Both the position numbers and the translations under genes were made by a program. The notes beneath the pieces were generated by a model. That model worked only from the letters and a program-made list of their open reading frames with translations, was not told the origin of the DNA and searched no databases. From Peptoniphilaceae bacterium AMB_02 (GTDB taxonomy: Bacteria; Bacillota; Clostridia; Tissierellales; Peptoniphilaceae), in NCBI GenBank assembly GCA_036321625.1, contig CP143259.1:911001-975000 (forward strand): 64,000 nucleotides of DNA, written 5' to 3'. This document shows, in pieces, positions 42,729-51,324 of this stretch (positions within the stretch are counted from its first letter, which is position 1; every line of letters begins with the position of its first letter).

Positions 42729-44894
42729 ATGGATAGACTTTCACTAGAAAGTGTTTTAATGGAGATGGATAAAAACAAGATTGAATACGATCCTAAATTG
42801 GTAAAAAAGGCGTATTACTTTACTAAAAATGCACATGAAGGACAATTAAGGAATTCAGGAGAGGAGTACTTTATACATCCTGTAAATGTTAGTCTGATAC
42901 TTATAAATTTAAATATGGATGAAGCAACCATTATTGCCGCCATGCTGCATGATGTATTAGAGGATACTGAGATATCATTTGAGGAAATAGAACATGAGTT
43001 CAGCAATGAGATTGCCGTATTGGTGGATGGAGTTACAAAATTAAAGAGACTAAAGTTTAAGTCCAAACAGGAATCTCAAGCAGAAAATGTAAGAAAAATG
43101 GTAATGGCCATGGCTAATGATATTAGGGTTATTATTATTAAACTTGCAGATAGATTACACAATATGAGAACACTCGAATATATGACCAAGGCTAAACAAT
43201 TCGAGAAAGCTACTGAAACTCTTGAAATTTATGCGCCTTTAGCTCATAGACTAGGAATCAATACCATAAAATGGGAACTTGAGGATCTTAGTTTAAGGTA
43301 TCTTGAGCCTGAAACATACTATGAATTAGTTGAAATGATAGATATGAAGAGGGCTGAAAGGGAAGAATATATATCTTCGATTATGGAGATACTTCGTGAA
43401 AACATTGCAGAGCTTGGCTTTGAATGCGATATCACCGGTAGACCCAAGAGTATTTACGGTATCTATAATAAAATTAAAAAGCAAGGAAAGACTTTTGACC
43501 AAATTTTCGACTTAACAGCGGTTAGAGTAATAGTTAATACGGTTAAAGACTGTTATTCTGTGCTTGGAGTTGTGCATTCGTTATGGAAACCAATACAAGG
43601 TAGGTTTAAAGACTATATTGCCATGCCTAAAGCAAATATGTATCAGTCCTTACACACTACGGTAATTGGTCCAAAAGGTGAAATTTTCGAAGTTCAAATC
43701 AGAACTTGGGACATGCATAAAACTGCCGAGTACGGTATTGCTGCTCACTGGAAATACAAAGAAGGTGGACGCAAAAAAGATAATTTCGATGAAAAATTGC
43801 AGTGGTTAAGACTTTTAATGGATTGGCAGAAAGATCTGACTGACTCGAAAGAGTTTATGGAAACTTTGAAAGGTGATTTCTTCTCCGATGAGGTTTATGT
43901 ATTTTCTCCAAAGGGAGATGTCATAGGACTTCCTGCCGGATCTACTCCAATCGACTTTGCGTATAGGGTTCACTCGGCTGTTGGAAATCACTGTGTTGGT
44001 GCGAAAATTGACGGTAGGATTGTACCGATTAATACAAAGCTAAAGAATGGTAATATAGTAGAGATTCTTACTTCACCGAGTTCCTCAGGACCAAGCATAG
44101 ATTGGCTAAAAATTGTAAAGAGTCCACAAGCCAGAAACAAGATTAGACAATGGTTTAAAAAGGCTCAAAAAGATGAAAACATTATTAAAGGTAGAGATGC
44201 ACTGGAGAAGGAAGTCAGAAGACAAGGTTTTAACTTCAATGAAATCCTTAAGGATGAATGGCTGGAGGGTATTGGTAAGAAACTTAGTTTCAACAATTTA
44301 GATGATCTCTTTGCCTCTATCGGATATGGCAGCACTCCGTTAACCCAGATACTACCTAAACTTAAAGAACTTCATAAAGAGCATTACAAGACTGATGAAG
44401 ATATAGATCAGATAAGCATAAGTAAGAGTGTAAAACCTAGAGCCAGATCGGTTCAAGGGATAAGGTTTGAAGGGATAGACAATCTGGAAGTTAAATTTGC
44501 AAAGTGTTGTAATCCGGTGCCGGGTGATGAGATATTGGGTTATATAACCAGGGGCAGAGGAGTTTCTATTCATAGAGCTGATTGTCCGAATATGGCAAAT
44601 ATTGACATAGAAAGAGTAATCCCTGTTGAATGGGATACCACTAAGGAGAGTTTTTTCAATGTACATGTTAATATACTTGCCTATGATAGAGTAGGGTATT
44701 TGGCAAATATTTCGAAAATCATACAAGACATGGGGCTTAATATTGCAAATCTTAGTGCAAGGATTAATAAAGACAAGACATTTATGATTGATTTATTAAT
44801 TGAAATAAAACAAAAAGAACAAATTGATGAACTATTTAAGAAAATAATGTCTGTTGAAGAAACAGTTAAGATATTTAGAGTAAAGGCGCAGTGA
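42729..44894 (+). CDS. relA: Bifunctional (p)ppGpp synthetase/hydrolase
   Basis: 721 aa RSH enzyme that makes and degrades (p)ppGpp in the stringent response. HD hydrolase domain: AMLHDVLEDTEISFEE with H74/D75. The synthetase domain follows at about residues 230-390 (DLTAVRVIVNTVKDCYSVLG, RFKDYIAMPKANMYQSLHT, WAAHWKYKEGG-like IAAHWKYK). TGS domain at ~400-460 (YVFSPKGDVIGLPAGSTPIDFAYRVHSAVGNHC), then a CxC zinc-finger region (KCCNPVPGDEILGYITRGRG) and a C-terminal ACT domain. Upstream GGAGG lies 8 bases before ATG. dtd starts one base after it. Confidence 0.96.
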   Translation: MDRLSLESVLMEMDKNKIEYDPKLVKKAYYFTKNAHEGQLRNSGEEYFIHPVNVSLILINLNMDEATIIAAMLHDVLEDTEISFEEIEHEFSNEIAVLVDGVTKLKRLKFKSKQESQAENVRKMVMAMANDIRVIIIKLADRLHNMRTLEYMTKAKQFEKATETLEIYAPLAHRLGINTIKWELEDLSLRYLEPETYYELVEMIDMKRAEREEYISSIMEILRENIAELGFECDITGRPKSIYGIYNKIKKQGKTFDQIFDLTAVRVIVNTVKDCYSVLGVVHSLWKPIQGRFKDYIAMPKANMYQSLHTTVIGPKGEIFEVQIRTWDMHKTAEYGIAAHWKYKEGGRKKDNFDEKLQWLRLLMDWQKDLTDSKEFMETLKGDFFSDEVYVFSPKGDVIGLPAGSTPIDFAYRVHSAVGNHCVGAKIDGRIVPINTKLKNGNIVEILTSPSSSGPSIDWLKIVKSPQARNKIRQWFKKAQKDENIIKGRDALEKEVRRQGFNFNEILKDEWLEGIGKKLSFNNLDDLFASIGYGSTPLTQILPKLKELHKEHYKTDEDIDQISISKSVKPRARSVQGIRFEGIDNLEVKFAKCCNPVPGDEILGYITRGRGVSIHRADCPNMANIDIERVIPVEWDTTKESFFNVHVNILAYDRVGYLANISKIIQDMGLNIANLSARINKDKTFMIDLLIEIKQKEQIDELFKKIMSVEETVKIFRVKAQ

Positions 44895-44895
44895 T

Positions 44896-45345
44896 ATGAG
44901 AGCTATCGTACAAAAAGTAAAAAAAGTATCAGTATCTATAGAGGGAGAACTATATTCAAGCATTAATTCCGGATTATTGGTTTTTATTGCCGTTACACAT
45001 ACCGATACTGAAAAAGACAAAGACTATATGATTGATAAGATACTGGGACTTAGAATTTTTGAAGATCAAGAAGGTAAAATGAATCTATCCCTGGATGATG
45101 TAGGTGGAGAGATAATGGTAATTTCACAATTCACTCTATATGGTGATGTCAGAAGAGGAAAGAGACCATCTTTTACTAGGTCAGCAGGTGGAGATTTTGC
45201 TGAAAACATGTACCTGGATTTTGTCGAGGGAATAAGAGCCGGTGGATATGATGTAAAAACCGGAGAATTCGGTGCCGATATGAAAGTGCAGTTGATAAAT
45301 GATGGGCCGGTCACAATACAATTAGACAGTGAAAAGCTTTATTGA
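44896..45345 (+). CDS. dtd: D-aminoacyl-tRNA deacylase
   Basis: 149 aa homodimeric enzyme that clears D-amino acids and glycine mischarged to tRNA. It carries both family signatures: SQFTLYGDVRRGKRPSFTRSA and NDGPVTI (the Gly-x-Pro cis motif). MRAIVQKVKKVSVSIEGEL is the N-terminus. Placed immediately after relA, as in most Firmicutes, and followed by the MBL hydrolase with overlapping codons (its frame overlaps the next ATG region). Length is normal. Confidence 0.96.
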   Translation: MRAIVQKVKKVSVSIEGELYSSINSGLLVFIAVTHTDTEKDKDYMIDKILGLRIFEDQEGKMNLSLDDVGGEIMVISQFTLYGDVRRGKRPSFTRSAGGDFAENMYLDFVEGIRAGGYDVKTGEFGADMKVQLINDGPVTIQLDSEKLY

Positions 45346-45355
45346 TGGAGGTTTT

Positions 45356-45982
45356 ATGGAAATCTATAGAATGATGGCAGGAATATATGCAGCCAATTGT
45401 TTTTTAATATATAATGACGAAAAAAATGCCTTTATCGTAGATCCAGGTGGGGATTCCGATGATATAATGTCTACAGTTGAAAAACTTGAATTAGTACCTA
45501 AGTTTATTCTCTTAACACATGGACATGGAGATCATATTGGAGCTGCAGAAATATTAAGGGGAAAATACAGTATTCCAATTTTAGCACATGAAAATGAAGT
45601 GAAATTATTACAAGATGCAAATATTAATATGAGTGCCTATATGCCGATAAAAAGAGTTGAATTAACTCCTGATAAGACTTTTAAAGACGGAGATATAATA
45701 GGAGACGGATTTGGTATAAAAGTAATCCATACTCCGGGTCATACTTCTGGGAGTTGCTGCTTCTTAATGGGTGATGATTTGATTACAGGCGATACAGTTT
45801 TCAGAGGAAGTATCGGAAGAACTGATCTTGAAACAGGAAACTATGATGAGATTATAGAATCAATTAAGAATAAGATATTGGTTTTGGATGATAAAGTCAA
45901 AATTTATCCCGGTCATGGACCGATTACTTCTATGGAAATAGAAAAAGTAAGCAATCCGTATTTTGCAGATTTGCTTGTTTAA
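45356..45982 (+). CDS. MBL-fold hydrolase, glyoxalase II-like
   Basis: 208 aa from ATG 45356, preceded by TGGAGG; the longer frame from 45329 overlaps dtd. Metallo-beta-lactamase domain with THGHGDHIGAAEIL (full HxHxDH), HTPGHTSGSCCFLMGD, GDTVFRGSIGRTDL and YPGHGP. It lacks the C-terminal hydroxyacylglutathione domain, so the substrate is uncertain; clostridial members near dtd-relA are usually called hydroxyacylglutathione hydrolase-like. It ends 40 bases before the infC promoter. Confidence 0.88.
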   Translation: MEIYRMMAGIYAANCFLIYNDEKNAFIVDPGGDSDDIMSTVEKLELVPKFILLTHGHGDHIGAAEILRGKYSIPILAHENEVKLLQDANINMSAYMPIKRVELTPDKTFKDGDIIGDGFGIKVIHTPGHTSGSCCFLMGDDLITGDTVFRGSIGRTDLETGNYDEIIESIKNKILVLDDKVKIYPGHGPITSMEIEKVSNPYFADLLV

Positions 45983-46024
45983 ATTTTATAGTATGTAAGT
46001 TTTAAAACTTTATTTACAAAATAT

Positions 46025-46053
46025 TTGACATATTAGTAAAAATACTATATACT
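46025..46053 (+). promoter_or_regulatory. Promoter of infC-rpmI-rplT
   Basis: TTGACA (46025-46030), 17-base spacer, TATACT (46048-46053). A consensus promoter 172 bases before the infC start. Confidence 0.82.
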
Positions 46054-46211
46054 ACAATAGTGTTATCGAGAATGAGCTCGATAAAATCGATTAAGTAGAA
46101 GTATCCGCTTCTCACCTTGGAAATTATAGTTTCCGGGTAATAATTTAAAACTTTAGTTAACTTTTGTTGACGGATGTTTTAGCGGGTATTTTTACCTGCT
46201 ATTTTTTATTT
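46054..46211 (+). promoter_or_regulatory. infC leader with attenuator, likely L20-type
   Basis: A 160-base leader between the promoter and infC. It contains several helices: TCGA/GAGCTCGATAAAATCGA, AAGTAGAAGTATCCGCTTCTC, and TTGGAAATTATAGTTTCCGGG, then an intrinsic terminator at 46180-46208. Position before infC-rpmI-rplT and a terminator next to the ribosome site are what Firmicutes L20-controlled leaders show: L20 binds and favours termination. I infer the class from place and layout. Confidence 0.68.
46180..46208 (+). terminator. Leader terminator before infC
   Basis: TAGCGGGTA / TACCTGCTA (46180-46188 and 46193-46201; one G-T wobble) then TTTTTTATTT. It is only four bases upstream of the infC Shine-Dalgarno, so control of both transcription and translation is possible. 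Confidence 0.8.
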
Positions 46212-46224
46212 GGAGGTGTAGGAC

Positions 46225-46737
46225 ATAAAAGAGCTTCAAATCAATGAAGACATCAGAGTTAAGGAAGTCAGACTAATTGGTGCAGATGGAGAACAGATTG
46301 GTATAATTGCTACTAGAAAAGCATTGGATATGGCTAGAGATAAGAAATTGGATTTAGTTGTAGTCGCGCCAACTGCTAAGCCACCGGTCTGTAAAATAAT
46401 GGATTACGGGAAGTATAAATACGAAGCCGTAAAAAGAGCAAAAGAAGCGAAGAAAAAACAAAGTGTTATAACGGTGAAAGAAATCAGAATGTCACCTAAT
46501 ATTGACACACATGATTTAGAAGTAAAGGCAAGACAAGCTGTAGATTTTTTCTCATCCGGAGACAGAGTCAAAGTATCTGTGAGATTTAGAGGACGAGAAA
46601 TGAATCATACTGAAATAGGAAGACAAGTACTTGAAAAGTTTGCCGCATTGACTAATCATGCAGGAGTAATAGATAAGAAACCTAATATGGAGGGACGTAA
46701 CATGGTGATGTTTATGAGCCCTAACAGTGAACAATAG
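46225..46737 (+). CDS. infC: Translation initiation factor IF-3, ATA start
   Basis: 170 aa. Reading-frame logic: an in-frame TAG sits at 46219-46221, no ATG, GTG or TTG lies in frame before the conserved N-terminus, and homology to IF3 clearly begins with [21 protein letters not shown] (here [11 protein letters not shown]). The first codon after TAG-GAC is ATA at 46225, eight bases after GGAGG (46212-46216). infC is the classic gene with a non-AUG start (AUU in E. coli), which IF3 itself discriminates against, giving feedback. Body: the [19 protein letters not shown] linker, [17 protein letters not shown] and [29 protein letters not shown] 46324 would truncate the N-domain. Confidence 0.9.
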   Translation: MKELQINEDIRVKEVRLIGADGEQIGIIATRKALDMARDKKLDLVVVAPTAKPPVCKIMDYGKYKYEAVKRAKEAKKKQSVITVKEIRMSPNIDTHDLEVKARQAVDFFSSGDRVKVSVRFRGREMNHTEIGRQVLEKFAALTNHAGVIDKKPNMEGRNMVMFMSPNSEQ

Positions 46738-46748
46738 GAGTTGAGATT

Positions 46749-46943
46749 ATGTCAAAAATGAAAACACACAGAGGTTCAGCTAAGAGATTTAAAAGAACTG
46801 GTACAGGTAAAATCAAAAGATATCATGCTTTCAAAAGCCATATAACAGGTAAAAAATCACCTAAGAGAATCAGAAGCTTAAGAAAATCAGCATTAGTAAG
46901 CAGTGGCGATCAAAAAAGAATCGACAATATGATTCCAAGATAG
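46749..46943 (+). CDS. rpmI: Ribosomal protein L35
   Basis: 64 aa, highly basic: [31 protein letters not shown] with the typical KTHRGAAKRF and HILTKKSPKRKR-like segment ([15 protein letters not shown]). TAGGAG precedes the ATG. Second gene of the IF3-L35-L20 operon, co-regulated by the leader. Confidence 0.97.
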   Translation: MSKMKTHRGSAKRFKRTGTGKIKRYHAFKSHITGKKSPKRIRSLRKSALVSSGDQKRIDNMIPR

Positions 46944-46966
46944 TGATATAGAAGGGGGCAATTTAA

Positions 46967-47317
46967 ATGGCAAGAGTTAAACGTGGTGTAGCCACAAAGA
47001 GAAAACATAAAAAAGTATTAAATCAAGCAAAAGGATATTATGGTTCTAAATCAAAACTATTTAGAACTGCAAATCAAGCTGTAATTAAATCTTTATCATA
47101 TGCTTTTATCGGACGTAAACATCGTAAGAGAGATTTTAGAAAATTATGGATTTCCAGAATTAATGCAGCTGCAAGACAAAATGGTTTAAGCTATAGCAAG
47201 TTTATGCATGGTTTGAAGTTAGCAAAAATTGAAATAAACAGAAAAGTTCTTTCAGAAATGGCAATTCATGATCCTGAAGGATTCAAAAAATTAGTAGAAC
47301 TAGCAAAAAATGCATAA
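46967..47317 (+). CDS. rplT: Ribosomal protein L20
   Basis: 116 aa, the repressor of this operon in other Firmicutes. [39 protein letters not shown], then [33 protein letters not shown] is the bL20 signature. AGAAGGGGG precedes the ATG. It binds 23S rRNA early in 50S assembly. Followed by a strong terminator that overlaps its last codons. Confidence 0.98.
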   Translation: MARVKRGVATKRKHKKVLNQAKGYYGSKSKLFRTANQAVIKSLSYAFIGRKHRKRDFRKLWISRINAAARQNGLSYSKFMHGLKLAKIEINRKVLSEMAIHDPEGFKKLVELAKNA

Positions 47318-47348
47318 GGTTTCCATGTGAAACTTTATGCTTTTTTTT
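47312..47348 (+). terminator. Terminator after rplT
   Basis: GCATAAGGTTTC / GAAACTTTATGC (47312-47323 and 47329-47340, with one G-T wobble) and a T-run; the stem includes the rplT stop codon. Confidence 0.9.
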
Positions 47349-47368
47349 CAGTTTAAATCGAGGTTAAT

Positions 47369-48715
47369 ATGAGTTTTATATCAAAGATAGTATTAGAAAT
47401 TGAAAAAAATCCACCTAGGCTAATAGCACTTAGCTTTGTTTTGGTAATACTTATAGGTTCTATATTACTAACATTACCTATCTCAAGTGCAACAGGGGAA
47501 TTTACAAATCCTTTAGACTCTACATTTACTGCAACATCAGCGGTATGTGTAACTGGACTTGTAACTAAAAATACATATGAGCACTGGAGTAATTTTGGGC
47601 ATTTAGTCATAATTACATTGATCCAAATAGGTGGTTTAGGTTTTATGACATGGGCTATCTTGATTTCATTGGTTATGAAGAAGAGGATTACTCTTAAGGA
47701 AAGACTCATAATTCACGAACAAATGAATACATTATCGCTTAAAGGGATGGTTAGGCTGGTCATTTATGTAATTAAAGCAACCTTGGCAATTGAACTTTTG
47801 GGTGCAGTACTGCTTTCATTTACATTTATACCTCAATTTGGAATTTGGAAAGGTGCTTGGTATAGCATATTCCATTCCATATCGTCTTATTGTAATGCAG
47901 GTTTTGATATCATCGGACCTAATTCCATTTCGCCTTATGTTAAATCAATAGGGGTTGTACTGCCCATAAGTTTTTTAATAATCTTAGGCGGAATTGGATT
48001 TAATGTATTTATGGACATTTCCAGTAAAAAGTCTTTCAAAAAGCTAGCTGCGCACTCAAAACTAGTATTGACAATGACCGCGTATTTATTAATAGGCGGA
48101 GCTATAATATTTTTTATTTTGGAGTATAGCAATGAAATGACCATAAAGTCTTTTTCTCTACCTGAAAAGATACTTGCTTCATTTTTCCAATCTGTAACGA
48201 CGAGAACAGCGGGATACAGTTCAATAAATCAAGATTTAATCAGAGACTCGAGTGCGATTGTATCAATTATCTTGATGTTTATTGGAGGTTCTCCTGCCGG
48301 AACTGCAGGAGGAATAAAGACGACAACTTTAGGACTATTACTCTATTCTACGAAATCAGAGATTAAAGGAACTGAGGATGTCGTGCTTTTTAGAAGAAGG
48401 ATTCCAATAAGTACAATACGTAAAGCACTTGCAATTGTTATGATTTCAATGACTTGGGTTATGGGAATATCATTGATTCTGACTATAACTGAAAAAACTT
48501 TGTTTATCGATATACTATATGAGGTGACTTCGGCTTTTGGAACCGTTGGTTTAAGTAGAGCACTGACACCTTCACTGACAGTTATAGGTAAGCTATTAAT
48601 AATGCTGACCATGTATTTAGGGAGATTAGGACCTTTAACATTTGCATTTGCGTTTTATAAAAAAGAAAGAAAAGAGCAGTATCGCGAACCAAAAGGTGAT
48701 ATTTTAGTTGGATAG
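47369..48715 (+). CDS. ktrB: Potassium uptake protein KtrB (TrkH family)
   Basis: 448 aa K+ channel-like membrane subunit with about eight to ten transmembrane segments in four M1-P-M2 repeats. The selectivity-filter glycines are seen in TSAVCVTGLVTKNT (repeat 1), ISSYCNAGFDIIG (repeat 2), TTRTAGYSSINQD (repeat 3) and TSAFGTVGLSRALTP (repeat 4). Length fits KtrB rather than TrkH. Paired with KtrA 9 bases downstream, which gates it. Confidence 0.94.
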   Translation: MSFISKIVLEIEKNPPRLIALSFVLVILIGSILLTLPISSATGEFTNPLDSTFTATSAVCVTGLVTKNTYEHWSNFGHLVIITLIQIGGLGFMTWAILISLVMKKRITLKERLIIHEQMNTLSLKGMVRLVIYVIKATLAIELLGAVLLSFTFIPQFGIWKGAWYSIFHSISSYCNAGFDIIGPNSISPYVKSIGVVLPISFLIILGGIGFNVFMDISSKKSFKKLAAHSKLVLTMTAYLLIGGAIIFFILEYSNEMTIKSFSLPEKILASFFQSVTTRTAGYSSINQDLIRDSSAIVSIILMFIGGSPAGTAGGIKTTTLGLLLYSTKSEIKGTEDVVLFRRRIPISTIRKALAIVMISMTWVMGISLILTITEKTLFIDILYEVTSAFGTVGLSRALTPSLTVIGKLLIMLTMYLGRLGPLTFAFAFYKKERKEQYREPKGDILVG

Positions 48716-48724
48716 GAGGAAGAT

Positions 48725-49381
48725 ATGAAAGATATAGCTGTAATAGGCTGTGGTCAATTCGGTAGCAGTGTTGCACTGACTTTAAGCGAACTTGGTCATG
48801 ATGTTCTTGTAATAGATGAAAATGAAGATTTAATCGATGCCATAGCGGATAAGGTTTCACATGCGGTAGTGGCTGACGTTATGGTCGAGGGAACTTTAAA
48901 AGACTTAGGAATCGGTAACTTTGACGTAGTTATAATTGGTATGAGTACAAGTTTCCAAGCTTCAATCATGGCTACAATAATCGCCAAAGATTTAGGGGTT
49001 CCCATGATTGTTGCAAAAGTACGTGATTCTCTGCACGGTAGGGTTCTGAAAAAAGTAGGGGCAGATAAGATAGTTATCCCTGAAAAAGATATGGGGACCA
49101 GACTGGCTTATACATTAACTAATAAAAATATAATAGAGTTTATTGAAGTTTCCGAAGACTACAGTATGATAGAATTGGAAGTTCCAAAAAAATGGCTAAA
49201 TATGTCTATTTTTGATTTAAAAGTGAGAGAAGAATTTGGTGTTAGTGTCGTTGCAATCAGGACCAAAGAAGAGATAATTATAAACCCGACTCCTGAAATC
49301 AAGCTAACTGAAGGAGCGACCATTATAATAATAGGGAAAAACGAAGAAATCAAAAGAGTGGAGTCATTATCCGATGCATAA
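48725..49381 (+). CDS. ktrA: Potassium uptake regulator KtrA (RCK domain)
   Basis: 218 aa cytosolic RCK subunit of the Ktr system. N-terminal Rossmann fold (DIAVIGCGQFGSSVALTLSELGHDVLVIDENEDLI) binds ATP/ADP or NAD; VVADVMVEGTLKDLGIGNFDVVIIGM and VRDSLHGRVLKKVGADKIVIPEKDMG are typical of KtrA/TrkA. The C-terminal RCK-C domain (FDLKVREEFGVSVVAIRTKEE) may bind c-di-AMP. AGGAGG precedes the ATG. Its last bases overlap the TrmH-type gene by 8 bases. Confidence 0.95.
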   Translation: MKDIAVIGCGQFGSSVALTLSELGHDVLVIDENEDLIDAIADKVSHAVVADVMVEGTLKDLGIGNFDVVIIGMSTSFQASIMATIIAKDLGVPMIVAKVRDSLHGRVLKKVGADKIVIPEKDMGTRLAYTLTNKNIIEFIEVSEDYSMIELEVPKKWLNMSIFDLKVREEFGVSVVAIRTKEEIIINPTPEIKLTEGATIIIIGKNEEIKRVESLSDA

Positions 49382-50135
49382 TCACTCTATAATCCATAGC
49401 AAGGAAAACAAGACCTTTCAATTAATCAAGTCTTTAAATAAGAAAAAGTATAGAGTTTTAAATAGACTATACTTGGTGGAAGGCATTAAAATGACTCAAG
49501 AAGCAAATGAGCTGAAATTAATTGAAATGCTAATAGTAAGAGAAGCTGATATAAACTTAATAGAAACTCTTTTTAATGATATCGAAGAGGATAGCATAAT
49601 AGTTTTAGCTGATAAATTATTTGATGAGATCACAAATATGCAAAACTCTGAAGGGGTTATGTCAGTGATTAAGATTACCGAGTTCGAAGAAGAAATCAGC
49701 TCTAAAAGAGTTCTATGCTTGGACGGCATAAAAGATCCCGGTAATATGGGAACGATAATAAGATCAGCTGAGTCATTTGGCTTTAATGAAATTATTCTGA
49801 CAAATGAATGTGTGGACATTTATAATCCCAAAACTCTGAGGGCTTCAATGGGGTCTGTTTTCAGAATAAAATTTAAGTATTTAGAGACAGTAGATATATT
49901 AAAATTAAGAGGAGAATATCGTCTGTACACGACCAGTTTAAAAGACAGTATATTACTTGATGATGCACCTAAAGATGAAAAGATTATACTGGTTATCGGA
50001 TCTGAGTCGCATGGAGTTAGTCATGAACTAATTGAAAGTGCAGATCTATTAGTTAGAATACCGATGAATGGAGATTTAGAATCGCTGAATGCTGCGATTG
50101 CTGCGTCTATAACTATGTATGTATTTAGACCTTAG
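49374..50135 (+). CDS. SpoU/TrmH-family rRNA/tRNA methyltransferase
   Basis: 253 aa SPOUT enzyme that 2-prime-O-methylates RNA ribose. N-terminal substrate-binding domain (LIKSLNKKKYRVLNRLYLVEGIKM), then the trefoil-knot with LCLDGIKDPGNMGTIIRSAESFGF, ILVIGSESHGVSHELIE and VRIPMNGDLESLNAAIAASI. It is near rlmB/TrmH/YsgA in type; in Firmicutes it often precedes pheST, as here. The ATG overlaps ktrA by 8 bases with no clear ribosome site of its own. The exact target nucleotide is not readable. Confidence 0.9.
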   Translation: MHNHSIIHSKENKTFQLIKSLNKKKYRVLNRLYLVEGIKMTQEANELKLIEMLIVREADINLIETLFNDIEEDSIIVLADKLFDEITNMQNSEGVMSVIKITEFEEEISSKRVLCLDGIKDPGNMGTIIRSAESFGFNEIILTNECVDIYNPKTLRASMGSVFRIKFKYLETVDILKLRGEYRLYTTSLKDSILLDDAPKDEKIILVIGSESHGVSHELIESADLLVRIPMNGDLESLNAAIAASITMYVFRP

Positions 50136-50147
50136 ACTTTAGCATCT

Positions 50148-50170
50148 AAGCTGCCTTTTGGCAGCTTTTG
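50148..50170 (+). terminator. Terminator after the SpoU gene
   Basis: AAGCTGCC / GGCAGCTT (50148-50155, 50160-50167) with loop TTTT then TTGTTG. Perfect 8-bp stem, moderate T-run. Confidence 0.8.
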
Positions 50171-50188
50171 TTGTAATTTCCTAATTCA

Positions 50189-50218
50189 TTGCAATAAAGG
50201 CTTTATTTGTTATATAAT
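50189..50218 (+). promoter_or_regulatory. Promoter of pheST
   Basis: TTGCAA (50189-50194), 18-base spacer, TATAAT (50213-50218). The 64-base leader before pheS holds no T-box. Confidence 0.7.
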
Positions 50219-50287
50219 ATTCTTTAGAAGATTTATAAAAGAGAGATATTTAATTAAATATCTGTAAGTAAAAGTGATGGAGGAATT

Positions 50288-51310
50288 ATGAGAGAAGAAT
50301 TATTGGCTTTAAAAGAAAGAGTAATTGAACAGATAAAAATTGCAGAACAGCCTTCGCAATTAGAAGAAGTAAGAGTTAAAATTCTAGGCAAAAAAGGAGA
50401 ATTGACTGCTGTTTTAAGAGGAATGGGCAAGTTATCTAAAGAAGAAAGACCTGTAATTGGTCAGCTTGCAAATGAAGTAAGAGATGAAATAGAATCTGCT
50501 TTAAAAGACAAGGATATTATCATCACTGAAAAATTGAATCAAATTCGTATTAAAAAAGAAACTGTAGACGTTACTGCAGAGCTTGGAAAATCAAAAACAG
50601 GATACAGACATCCGTTATACACTACTGTTGAGGAGTTGGAATCCCTATTTAGAGAACTTGGTTTTATGGTGGTAGATGGACCGGAGATAGAAACTGTAAA
50701 TAATAATTTTACTATGTTGAACTTCCCTGAAGACCATCCTTCTATAGGTTTATCCGACACTTTCTATATAGATGATAATCATCTTTTAAGAACGCATACT
50801 TCTCCAGTACAAATTAGATATATGTTAGATAATAAACCTCCAATAAGAATGGTTTCAGCAGGAAGAACTTTCAGATATGACGATGTAGACGATACTCATT
50901 CACCGATGTTTCATCAGATTGAAGGTTTGGTAGTAGACAAGGGAGTAACAATGGCCAATCTCATTGAAACGCTGAATCTTTTTGTCAAAAACCTGTTTGG
51001 AGCAGAAGTAGAAACGAGATTTAGACCTCACCATTTCCCATTTACTGAACCAAGTGCAGAAGTTGATGTTTCGTGCTTTGAATGTTTAGGTAAAGGCTGT
51101 GAAAAGTGTAATTTCACCGGATGGAGTATGGAACTTCTCGGATGCGGCATGGTACATCCAAATGTATTGAGAAATTGCGGAATAGATCCGGAAGTCTATT
51201 CGGGATTTGCCTTTGGTATGGGTATAGATAGAATTACGATGATAAAATATGGAATAGACAATATTAGATTGCTCTACGATAATGATAAAAGATTTTTAGA
51301 ACAGTTTTAG
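50288..51310 (+). CDS. pheS: Phenylalanyl-tRNA synthetase alpha subunit
   Basis: 340 aa catalytic subunit of the alpha2-beta2 PheRS. N-terminal coiled coil that contacts tRNA-Phe (residues 1-90), then the class II core: HPLYTTVEELESLFRELGF, HLLRTHTSPVQIRYM, AGRTFRYDDVDDTHSPMFHQIEGLVVD, FRPHHFPFTEPSAEVD, and motif 3 SGFAFGMGIDRITMIKYGI. A CxxC-type element (CFECLGKGCEKC) in the insert is common in this family. TGGAGG precedes the ATG. The beta subunit follows in 15 bases. Confidence 0.97.
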   Translation: MREELLALKERVIEQIKIAEQPSQLEEVRVKILGKKGELTAVLRGMGKLSKEERPVIGQLANEVRDEIESALKDKDIIITEKLNQIRIKKETVDVTAELGKSKTGYRHPLYTTVEELESLFRELGFMVVDGPEIETVNNNFTMLNFPEDHPSIGLSDTFYIDDNHLLRTHTSPVQIRYMLDNKPPIRMVSAGRTFRYDDVDDTHSPMFHQIEGLVVDKGVTMANLIETLNLFVKNLFGAEVETRFRPHHFPFTEPSAEVDVSCFECLGKGCEKCNFTGWSMELLGCGMVHPNVLRNCGIDPEVYSGFAFGMGIDRITMIKYGIDNIRLLYDNDKRFLEQF

Positions 51311-51324
51311 TGAGGAGATTATAG

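Noticed and set aside
46324..46737. infC starting at ATG 46324
   Set aside because: This removes the conserved IF3 N-terminal LQINEDIRV segment and has no ribosome site, unlike ATA 46225.
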